This document shows, one piece after another, positions 26,918 to 36,494 of a stretch of DNA of 64,000 nucleotides; the stretch's first letter is position 1, and every line of letters starts with the position of its first letter. This stretch comes from Setophaga petechia. Lineage: Eukaryota > Chordata > Aves > Passeriformes > Parulidae. The position numbers were made by a program, and so were the translations under genes. The notes beneath the pieces are model-generated. The model did no database searches. It was not told the DNA's origin and saw only the letters and a list, made by a program, of their open reading frames with translations. The stretch spans positions 51,929,501 to 51,993,500 of the forward strand of contig JANCRA010000001.1 in the NCBI GenBank assembly GCA_024362935.1. Direction: 5' to 3'.

Positions 26918-26943
26918 AAAAAAAAAAAAAAAAAAAAAAAAAA
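26918..26943. repeat. 26-nt poly(A) tract
   Basis: An uninterrupted A26 run is followed by CAAA-type units (ccaaaacaaaacaaaccc). It could be the tail of an old retroposed sequence or simple slippage. I cannot recognise a retroposed body upstream of it. Confidence 0.85.
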
Positions 26944-29900
26944 CCAAAACAAAACAAACCCAAACCAAAAGGCCGCTTTGTGGCAAACCATTTATACTTT
27001 TATTTTTTTAAGGTGAGGAAACCAGGGACTGGCCAGAATAGGCACCCGATAGCCACAGCAAAGATTTTAGCTTGCCTCAAATATGCCCTCCAATCACACA
27101 CGGTTCTGATTCCCCATGAACTTGCACTTCTCTGCAGCTGCCTACAGAAGGCACCTGAGAAACTCTTTTTGGCATAGTTCAGCCAGAGGACAAAGCCTTG
27201 CCAGAAATTTGGGGCTTTTTCTTTTAATACCCCTCCCACCCAAAGTCCATTTTTCCACACCCCCTTTGCAGCTTTTGTGTAACCAAATCCTTAGAGATGC
27301 TTGGGGCACTGTGCTTCTGCTTCCCAAGTGGAATACCCAGACATCCTCCACCCAATTTGTTGACTGCTTGGTTTTCACCATTCATCCCCAAAGCCATTTT
27401 TCAGTGGATATTACCACAGACTTGTGCCCACTGAAAGGTGAAGCCTTTGCTGCTGGTGGGACACGAAGGCTGCAGGGGCACTGTCTGGAGTGAGGTTTTC
27501 TGCCACAGGGACCCACATTTAACTCTGCCTGGGATGCCTCCAGGAGAAGTGGGAGAAGATAGGTTGAAAAGAGTTTTATTATTGCTGTAATTTACCCACC
27601 AAACACCCTTCTGCTGGAAATAACCTTTCCAAAGCTGTAACACAAGATGCAGTCCATTGTAAGTGGCAGTCTGAGATATTTGGTCATTGTACAAATATTG
27701 CCAACACACCAGCTGAGGAGGTTGTGCAGCAGCTATGTTTGTGTCTTCAAAGTTGCTGTTTGGGGTTTTAAGCAGCACTGCTAAAATACCAAGCATTTGC
27801 TTCCAACACATAATAATTGCTCTGTATACCAATATTTTTTGTTTATTTATTGAGGCTTTAGCTTGGGTTTTTACATGTGTACAGTGTATTTAAGGAGTAG
27901 AAACATAAGAAAAGAAAATATGTGGAGGGTAAAGAAATGAAAAGACAGAAAATAGTTAAGATTTTTTTTTTGTTCTTGGCATTTTCCTGAAGAAGACTAT
28001 CACCATCTGTCTGGCATACCAAATACAATAAACAGTAAGCACCTGTAAAAAGCTATTTTGATGTGAAAAAGGAAGATTTCCAAGCTATCCTGGCAAGTCT
28101 TGATATTTCAGCTTTAAAAAGACTGCCTCTTCTGAACTGGGATGATAAATGATCTGGTGTACGATCCATGCATCCCAAAGCCTTTGGAAGAGCAAAAGTG
28201 GCCCTAAGGCAGCTACCTGTGCTGAAGGAGATGTCCCTCAGTCTGGAAAGGGGAGTCCTGCTGCCTCCCAGGGGTGCTGCAGTGCCCTCCCCTGACTGCC
28301 TGCTAATGCTCCCACCCAGGACAGTCACTGAACAACCCATGGCTGCCCTCCCTGGGAGCACTAATCACAGATTTTATCTGGCTTCAGCTTCACACCGCAG
28401 GATGTCCTCCATGCTGTTACCAGAGAGCCTGCAACAACATGACACTTATATAATGTTCATGAGGCCAGACTATTTAAACCCTAAAATATTCATCAAATGA
28501 AATTTGCATAGAGTGTAGCCAAATGCAGCAGATAGCTAAAAATAAAGTACTTTTCTTTCTAAAGGTAAAGAGGAGATCAGGGTGTGACAGATGACAAAGC
28601 TTGTGCTCTTAGGCTTTCCTGAGACAGGTTTTTAATAAGATGGGCTATCTTTCAATCCCTGTTGACTAGGCAATTCTGCAGGGTATTACATTCTTCATAA
28701 CCAAGTGAGATCAAGGGCACATGGGGGTGTGACAGAGAGGCCAGCTGGTCAGGGAAGGGGGATGCAGGCAATAGGGACACACAGACACAAAAGGACCCCC
28801 AGGAGCTCAGTGCCTCTCCCCATCACCACTGTTTCCCCTGGACCTCTGAGGTATCCCACTGCTTATTACCTGGGGCAAGGGAGGAAGGAAAAAGATTGGT
28901 AAACAATTACAGATGTCAAGGAATTAAAAGCAATCAACAGGCAGAAATGAACAGGACCATGGTAAGCACTACTGCCTACACAGTGTCTCCAAAGCTGTGA
29001 TGAATATCCCCCATTCCCTCCAGCCTACATGGTCTTTCTTGGCATGTCTTTTTCTTTGTATTTCTCCTTCATGTTTCAGGGAGATCTTACAGTCTCTTCT
29101 GGCTCTTGCAGAAAATGGGTGGGAATTGCCTGCTGCAGGTGTCCTTAAGCAGTAAATTGATGTGTCAGCTCTCTATGGGGTGTTCTGCAATGGGATTATA
29201 CAGGAAAAATAACCCAGTCCTGCACAATTTAGCAGTGAGTGAAAAAAGGGATTCATAACTTGTAAAGCATCCTAAGATGGTTTTCAGTAAAATGCAAAGC
29301 ATCGAGCCTTGCACTTCTCCATCCCACTCTTCCCACCTGCAAGAAAGGCTTTCTAAAGGGGAACCCAATTAATGGATTAACATTAACAATCCTCACTCCA
29401 AACATGCCTGGCAGCTCACGCTTCCCAAAGGTGGCCCTGTGCTTCAGAAAATGGTCTGTGTATCAGCTGATGTTCTCATCAGAACAAGCACTATCTATTT
29501 GCTTTTATTTTGTCCGTTTTCAGCTGAAAGTGAGATGCTTGTTGCACTTGAATGATGAAGCTTTAATCTTCTCCCTATAAGCCAAATCTGGTTTGGTTTT
29601 CTTTCCTTTGTTTTGTTAAATGGAGCCCTAGAAAAGATCCCTTGAGTACATGGCTGATTATCCCCTTCAACCCAGCCTACACAGTTATGTGCCCCAAGCA
29701 TGAGTATGGATTTAACATCATAATCACTACTGCATTTTCATCAAGCTTTTTTCTCACATTCTTGCCTTGGCTCAGCATTAAGAATTGCCTTAGAAGTTTT
29801 CCAGCTCTCCCTCATACCCCAGGAGCATTGCAGGCACCGAGGACTTAACAGTGAGTTGATTTTCACATGCTGCAGTCTGCACAGAAGACACTGCTGCCAG

Positions 29901-31580
29901 TCACATAAGAACTGTACATAGTGAGCTACTTATCAACAAGCACCAACCCTCACCATGCCCAAAATCAACTATCTGACACAACAAAATCTGCTCTCAAGAG
30001 GAAGAAAATGCCAAAAATAATGTGTCCTGCTCCCCTTCATAAAATATCCTCACTATATTAGAGTCTAAAACCATTTTTGGTTTAATAAAATTAATAATAT
30101 ATATTTCCCTCTATTTTGTGATTCAGCTGTTTACTAAGCCATAAGAAGCACCAACCGTGAATCCTGTGATGTCAGAGCAGCCTGGGAGCAGAAATAATCA
30201 GCTTGAAAATAAACAGCATTTTTTTGCAATCAAAGCGCTAATAGGCATGGGTAGGCTGGCAAAGAGAAGGGATGGAAAAGCAGGGAAAACAGCCTGCACA
30301 CTGATAAACCTGAAATACATAAAAGGGCTGGGGATGAATGACCATTTGCAGTAAAAGAAGGTAAAGATTTTTCATTAGGACAAAACCATCCCATAGCAAA
30401 CCCACCACTGGTTTGTTCTTGCAGTTTCAGAAACACAGGTAAATGCCGTGTTCATCACCTGCCTCCCACTTTATCATGATGGTATTTGCTAGCATGTATC
30501 TCACCCTCTGCACGTACTCAATTCCACCATACCCCTGAAAAACTATTTTTTGAGTCTAATACAGTAAAAGAGTTTTTACTTTCCCCAAAATAAGAGGTAC
30601 CTCAGTTGTTTAAAGCCTCAGCAGCCTCTCTTGGGCTGCTAGATGAATTGCTGTGACCACACGGGTGTGAATAACCTGCCGTACCTGCAACAGTGGATCC
30701 ACCATGCACTATCCCCTTCCATTGCTGCTGGTATGGATAAGAAAACGAAACAGGGAGGCAGCATCAAAAGCAAGAGCACAACCTGGCTGGCCAGTGGCTA
30801 CTCTGCTGTGAAGTCAGGTGATTCTCTAATATTCCAAATGGAAATACTCCCTTGCCGAAACCTAGACCCCACAAGAGGGACTGCTGCAATAAGTGCATGG
30901 TCCCACACGGAGTTTCTTCCCCAAGATGTTTTGGCCAGAATGGCTGCAGGAAGGATTCAGGTGGCTTGAACCAGAAGGCCATGAGTATCACCAAATACCA
31001 CCACCCCTGGTTCTCTTGCCCAGCCAGACTCTGCTGAGAAGCACCGAGCAGCACGGCCCCAGTGCGAGGACAGTCCCAGGATGGGGTGGAACTGCTCCAC
31101 TGATCTGCTGCTGCTGCATTTATCCTCCAGCACTGGGAATATATTGTTCAACAGGTGCCTCACCCACCTGCTCCAAGCCTTTTGGCTTTTACCCAGCATG
31201 ACAGGACTTGGATAGGCACAGTTTAAATGGAGGCAGCACCAAGCCACTAAGCCCAGGCTGTGGGAGGGCTTTGTGAAAAATCCCTGAAAATTCATTACCA
31301 ATCATATCCAGAGGTGGTTACTTCCCCAGTCAACCTTTCCAGTCTATTTTGTGGCTTCCTGCATTCCTGATTGCACTCAAGGGATTTGAAGGGGGAGGTT
31401 GGAGGAGAGCAGTGAAGTGCCAGTGGGCCATTGGCAGAGGTGGGGTGGGAAGGACCATGTGGCCAAGGATGGTGAGGGCACTTGGCATATGCCCGGAGCA
31501 AGAAAATAAAGAGACGGCAAACAACGACCGAGAAGGCCTAACGGGGACTTGTTTTACTCTTTGACATGCTACCAGCAGTT

Positions 31581-31586
31581 TTTAAT
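31581..31586 (-). terminator. ADGRL3: Candidate polyadenylation signal ATTAAA (distal)
   Basis: The minus-strand hexamer ATTAAA lies near the point where the CpG-retaining UTR-like sequence gives way to ordinary DNA. About 40 nt downstream the minus strand becomes G/T-rich (cggtcgttgtttgcc), as expected for a cleavage region. Confidence 0.35.
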
Positions 31587-33232
31587 CTCAGAAAACCCAA
31601 ATTAAAAAAAAAAAAGAAGAAAATTAATAAAAGAAAAAAATTACAATGATTAAAGATATGACACGTGAAACACTATACTCAAATCATCCATGTGTCGTCG
31701 GCTACTTTATACAGTAGGCACAAAACAGACCTAGAATCACCTGCAACAAATGTCAACCAGTATTGTTCTTGCCCCTAAACAAGTACCACCAGCCTGATTT
31801 TTCTAGTCAGCCACAGCTGCATAACCTTTGTGCTTAAATTTCTCAGCTTAGGCCTCCTTTCTTCGGCATTGCTCACCCATGCTGTAAAGGAGTGGAGACT
31901 CATACTGAAGACATTAATGGAGAGAGGAACAACAACGACAAAAAAAGAGAGATTAATTGTACAGTACATACATACAGTATCTTCTAAATCGTGATCAGTT
32001 GTTTATTGGTTGGCAAACAAGCTTCACTTTTACAACAAATATTAGTAATGAGGTCATTCAACTGCTGAGACCGTACAAAATGGATCATAAATTAAAAAAA
32101 AAAAAAGAGAAAAAGAAGTAGAATTCATATTCCGTGCTGCTAATTTACCTCCAGAAAGCCTATGTTACTTAAAAATCCGGTCAAATAAATAAATTTCCTG
32201 TTAGGAAAAATAATGAACAGAGGACTTTTTTTTTCTTTTTTTTAATTAAAAATCACCGCAAAGTACTTTTTAGCTCACTACGCGTCAATCTATTTTCTTC
32301 TTAACCACTGCAGTACAAGTGCCTAAACCGGGGACCAGACTGAGCCGAGAAAGCCCTTTGCTCCTCCAGGGAAATGGCAGTCTCCTGTAGAACCCCCACT
32401 ACAACTACAAAACCTCTCTCAGTCCCTGGATGCGACCCGAGGGCCTGGCTGAGGGGCTGTCGGCCAGAGATGCTCCACAGGATTATCGTCACCATTGGGT
32501 TGTGCACTGACAATGAGGAAGTTTGCCCTGCTCTAGTCTGCCAAAAGGTCTGCTGGCAACATGCCGGCTGAAAAAGGTTATACAGCGAGGAAATTAAAAG
32601 ACTGCCTTGGCTGAAAAGAAATGGTGATGGTGTTACTAAAAATGGTCCTTAGAAAGTGATGTTTGGGGTTTTGTTCTTTTGCCCAGTGAGTTTTTTTACT
32701 GGGATGGGAAGGGGACAGAGGGAAGGAGCAGTGGACGAGGCAAAACAAAATTAAAAAAAAAAAAAAAAACCAAAAAGGAAAGAGTTATGAAAACCCTTGC
32801 TCCTACTGGTAGACAAACTTACAAGACCAGCACAACAGAAAAAAGTTCTTATTTTTTTTTTCCACTACATTAACAGGGACGCAAGTTCTGGAGGAACAGA
32901 AAGCAGACTATATGTGCAATGCTAGTATCTGTACATTACATAGAAATTGTTCGCTTCTCTTTTTCTGCCATTAGTTTTTATCATCCGTTAATACAGCAAA
33001 ATGTAAAATATGCCTTTAGCACAGGATTCTAGGATTCCCTTCCGTCTCATTAAATTTGTTTACGTTTTGTTTGCTCCCGCAGCAAAGGGCGCTGCAGTGA
33101 AACCAAGTTGTGAGTGACCATAACCCATGGTGTGATCTGGATTGGTAAGAAAGAGTTTTGCTAGCTTGTTTTACGCAGCGCTCCCACCTAGATGCGTCAT
33201 CGCTACTAGTTTCAAATGCACATTTTTGGCCT

Positions 33233-33238
33233 TTTATT
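33233..33238 (-). terminator. ADGRL3: Candidate polyadenylation signal AATAAA (proximal)
   Basis: A canonical minus-strand AATAAA about 370 nt after the stop codon. If used, it would give a short-UTR transcript. It lies in an A-rich minus-strand context, which makes a chance match possible. Confidence 0.3.
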
Positions 33239-33603
33239 ATTTTTTTTTCCCTCTTAAATCAGGTCCTTGGTATTAAGAGCAACACAGCATCAAGGATTGT
33301 TTAAACAAACACGGCATAACTTGAGAAGGCCACGAAGTGTGCCGTTATCTATCTCTTTCATTAACATAATGAAGTCTGTCTGGAGGGAAGAAGGATGGGA
33401 AGATAAGGGGGGCACAGCAGTTACTGTCCTCTCCGGGCCGGCCTAAAAATTCCAGTAAAAAAAGTCTGAGAATTTCCTTTTGAACAGCATGAAGATTTAG
33501 GAGTACACACAATATTACCACTGTTTGGATTAACTCAGAACAGTAAACCGAGTGTTACGGAGAGGCTTTTAGTTGTCTCTTTGCTTAATTTTTGCTGAAT
33601 CTT

Positions 33604-34409
33604 CTATAGACTAGTGACCAAGTGAGCGGGTCCTTTTGCATTGCCGTCCGGAGAGGTTCCCTCTTTGTTTGGCGGGACTATAAAACCATCGCTGCTGCCT
33701 CGACCTAGCTGGTAGTAAGTGTGTAGCTGATGGACGTGGTTCCTGGAGCCAAGATTGGGCATGCTTTTGTAGTAAACGTCGTCGGCATCGCCACCGCCGC
33801 TTTTCGCTGGTGGAGGATCGGTCTGGGTGCTGGCGGTGACGCTTTCCGTCATGGGCATGCCAGCCAGCGCGGGCATGCTGGTGTAGAGAGAATCCCTGTT
33901 GGGCGACTGCAGGTCGTCCGTGTGCTCGTTGGTCAGCAAAGGGAAAAAGCTCTCGCTGTTGTCTTGCGGGATGCGACGCCGACTGTAGAGGTGGGGCTGG
34001 TGGTTGTCCGCCGAGTACACCCGGGGAGGCAGCAGCGGGGCGTCCGACTCCTCGTGGATGAGCTCCAGGCCCAGGCTCTCCTCATGGGTGAAGGAGGTGG
34101 CGTCATCCAGCACGATGGCATCGTCCTCGCTCCCGCCGCCCACGCTGTTGACGAGTTTGTTCATCAAGTTGCGGCTCTGCTCGCTGGAGCGCTCATGGTT
34201 GTTCAGGTAGGAAGGGATGTAGTTGGAGGTGAGTTCCTTCAGGATCTTTTTCTCGAGGGCGTTTTCCGTGTGGTTGTACCCACGGTCAAGGATTTGCACG
34301 CAGTTGCTGAGGTACTCGCCGCTGGCGATGCTGTAGCTGTTGCCGTGATTACCATTCAGTGGTAGAGTATCCGTGACACTTGTATCCCTGGCATTGTTCA
34401 GAAGCCCCT
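33604..34409 (-). CDS. ADGRL3: ADGRL3 main terminal coding exon (cytoplasmic tail)
   Basis: This exon encodes the distal intracellular tail of latrophilin-3, an adhesion GPCR of neuronal and synaptic plasma membranes. A 3' splice site (tgtttttcag) ends at 34410. Two bases (AG) complete a Glu codon from the preceding exon, then 267 residues follow to a TAG at 33604-33606. The segment begins GLLNNARDTSVTDTLPLNGN. It contains the ADGRL3 landmarks LKELTSNYIPSYLNNHE, DDAIVLDDATSF, LELIHEESDAPLLPPRVY, SESFFPLLTNEHTDDLQSP, VYYKSMPNLGSRNHVHQL and YYQLGRGSSDGFIVPPN. It ends HLVTSL, the class I PDZ ligand through which latrophilins bind SHANK-type scaffolds. These landmarks fit ADGRL3 rather than ADGRL1 or ADGRL2. 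The Ser/Pro-rich tail has many potential phosphosites. The reading frame is intact. Confidence 0.97.
34349..34409 (-). CDS. ADGRL3: Second reading frame of ADGRL3 terminal exon (short tail)
   Basis: When the 52-nt exon at 36443-36494 is spliced onto 34409, the incoming phase changes. The first base (A) completes an Ile codon, and the next 19 codons read GASEQCQGYKCHGYSTTEW before a TAA at 34349-34351. This is the short latrophilin C-terminus known from alternative splicing of mammalian family members. The same 61 nt are therefore translated in two frames. The short product lacks the distal tail and the VTSL PDZ ligand. I recognise the peptide from the family; use of this splice in this species is inferred. 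Confidence 0.8.
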
Positions 34410-36442
34410 CTGAAAAACATTACACAAGAGAGGGTGACTTGTACAAACAGGACACTCATGCGGGATGTGCACACTCAAACCCCCTTCCTAGGCTGCCGCA
34501 GCTGCTGGGGCTGGGCAGCAAGGAGAGCGTTGCGGCCAAAATGGGAGGGTGCAGCTCCATCTAACCAGCTGGTGGTCCAGGGCTTCCCAACAAAAAAAAT
34601 GGAAAGCACTGTCAAGTGTGTGACTTGATGTGGCAACATCCAGCTGGAAGGATAACCTCTCCTGGCCAGCATTCTCCTACAGATCTTGCACTCTATGTAT
34701 TCCTGAGGGAGCTGAAAAATTCATGACCCTGGGCTGGTCACAACTGCCCTGGCCTAGGAACTTTGGAGGAAGGGGGCAATTCCTCCCAGCTGAGGAAAAA
34801 ATATTTGCAGCCCAGGCTAATCACTACCAAAACTTTGTTTGGGAGTGTATCCTTTCTAGAGGAAAAAAAAGTCTGCTCTCCCCTTTCACTGGGCAGGCTG
34901 TCAGGATAAAGACATAAGGACTGAATGGCAGGATTCAGGGAATAGCAAGGGGGAGGCATAAAGTGCTTCCTGGCCCAAGATTTTCTGGAACAAGGCTAAA
35001 TGCCCTACCTCTTGTGGCTTAAGGGCACAACCAAAACCATTTACTCCACACTGGCCAGGTGGGGATTTTCTAATACAATTGATGTTGGAGGCAGCTGTTC
35101 TGGGGTCTTGCGAAGCCTTTAAAAATAGCTCTTATTCCACATGCAAAGTTAAAGCAGTGGGTTCAGCAGAGGGTACAGCAAGTACCATCACTGTCATGGT
35201 ATTGTGGACTCATGGGAACCTGAGAGGAGTAGCAGGGTCTCGAGGTGTCCCTGCTCTAACTGCCTATTGCATCTCCATAGGTGTCTCAATGCTGACAATG
35301 TGAGGCTGGAACTCAGCTCTTTCCCAAAGCACTACAGGAGATGGCAGGGAAGTGCTTTGAGAGCAATGCCAGCTTGGGTGGGCAAGGGAGAAAAACATCA
35401 GGCCCAGCAGTTAAGCCACCATGCTTTCTTTTTTGGGATCACTGATCTCCTTGGAAGGAGAACAGGCATGGGGATGCATGAAATAACTTATTGACCTCTC
35501 AGCTAAGGGCTTCAGGCATTGCCAAAAACTGGCAAGCAACTCCCAACAAGGCACAGTGGATCAGAGAAGCCATTAAACTGACAATTTCAGATGAACAGTT
35601 GCTCATACCATGCATAGTACATGGCATGTGTACCTTCTGAAAATACAGGATTCAGTCTATATCTGCGATGGAGTAGTTGCTGTATGTCAAGGGCTGGAAA
35701 GCGCTACTGAAGGCTTCTTCTTGCTTTTGAATGAAATGCCCCAAATGTGTCGGTCACATTTTGGGTTTCTGAAGCTTAGAGGGTGCTGCTGTATCCTGGG
35801 TTCCCCAGCAAATGAGGGAGCTATGCCAAAAAATCAACTAGCCATCACAGACATAGAGCAAAGCCGTTGATTTTCACGGTGAAAGCTCTCCAACCGAGTC
35901 ACGATGCTTGGGGAGAAATGAGAAGTGAGCATTTTTGGGGGAGGGCTGTATGTAATGGGTGACAGGTACAACAGCATCTGTTTGATGGTTACGCTGAGTA
36001 AGGTATGCATTGAAGCACTGAGCACTGTGCTCCTGCTGCCAATGCATAGATCTGGGGTTTGGTGCAGAAATAAAATGGGAGGCATTGCAGGTGAGAACAG
36101 AGTGGGGGCTGTAATGAAACACACCATATAAAAATGCCATGACCTCGCAAATAAAAACATGAAGTTGGGGGGGAAAAAAAAAAGCATACACAACTAAACA
36201 AAAAACTATGCTGGGTAAACGGTACCACAAAAATGAGAAATAAACAAAGGAAGCATCATCTAATCTCATCTATATATATATATGTACACATACATATATA
36301 TATACATACATACATTCACACGCATACACATATATATACATGTCTATTCATAGTCTTTTGATTTCAAAACTGTGAGATTAATTTCCTTTATTAACTACAT
36401 CATCTATATGTGATGCAATAAAAGTGAACTAAAAAAAATTAC
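34410..36442 (-). other. ADGRL3: ADGRL3 intron before terminal exon
   Basis: This is intron sequence between the 52-nt cassette and the terminal exon, with a donor gtaatt at 36442-36437 and an acceptor at 34410. It contains a TA/CA microsatellite at 36270-36342 close to the cassette donor. No further exon was recognised. Confidence 0.8.
36270..36342. repeat. TA/CA microsatellite
   Basis: Alternating TATATA, TACATA and CACA units occupy this stretch. It lies 100-170 nt past the donor of the 52-nt ADGRL3 cassette, inside the intron. Confidence 0.9.
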
Positions 36443-36494
36443 ATTTGATATGCAATGTTTAGCTTTACTCCCATACTTGTCTCTCTGTAGGGCT
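36443..36494 (-). CDS. ADGRL3: ADGRL3 frame-shifting 52-nt cassette exon
   Basis: The acceptor has a long pyrimidine tract (ttttttctttccttttcttc, then atgctgtcgtttag) and ends at 36495; the donor is AT|gtaatt at 36442. With an incoming G from the previous tail exon, it reads EPYRETSMGVKLNIAYQ and ends with two bases of an Ile codon. This peptide is a known alternative tail segment of latrophilins. Its length of 52 nt (not a multiple of three) shifts the downstream frame, so the terminal exon is read as the short tail ending TTEW. Inclusion therefore removes the VTSL PDZ ligand. The upstream tract is rich in TTCTT/CTTTC elements of the kind bound by PTB proteins, which would suit tissue-regulated splicing (inference). 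Confidence 0.9.

Larger units (their letters stand above)
25691..31559. other. Non-coding, nothing recognised
   Basis: This is either intergenic DNA downstream of ADGRL3 or, if the exon at 25623-25690 belongs to ADGRL3, part of its last intron. It contains a 16-bp tandem duplication (26588-26620) and a 26-nt A tract (26918-26943). The reading frames are short and have no domain signature. Confidence 0.6.
31560..33603 (-). other. ADGRL3: Probable 3' untranslated region of ADGRL3
   Basis: This stretch immediately follows the canonical ADGRL3 stop codon. It is AU-rich but retains CpGs (acgcgtcaat, gatgcgtcatcg, gtgtcgtcggctac), unlike the intergenic DNA beyond it, which suggests constraint. It carries no plausible coding exon. 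Two minus-strand polyadenylation signals frame likely ends: AATAAA (complement of tttatt at 33233-33238) for a short form and ATTAAA (complement of tttaat at 31581-31586) for a long form. The left boundary is set about 20 nt past the ATTAAA and is approximate. Several other tttatt hexamers exist (for example near 32001), so the true end is uncertain. Confidence 0.55.

Noticed and set aside
26918..26943. A26 tract considered as the tail of a processed pseudogene
   Set aside because: The preceding sequence shows no recognisable mRNA-derived body and no target-site duplication.
33078..33096. CTCF-like sequence (gcaaagggcgctgcag) within the 3'UTR
   Set aside because: Only the core agrees with the consensus. 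It was not strong enough to annotate without a matrix score or binding data.
33730..34365. 211-codon open frame on the plus strand over the ADGRL3 terminal exon
   Set aside because: It is the antisense shadow of the GC-rich ADGRL3 coding exon, and its Val/Ala-rich peptide is typical of such shadows.
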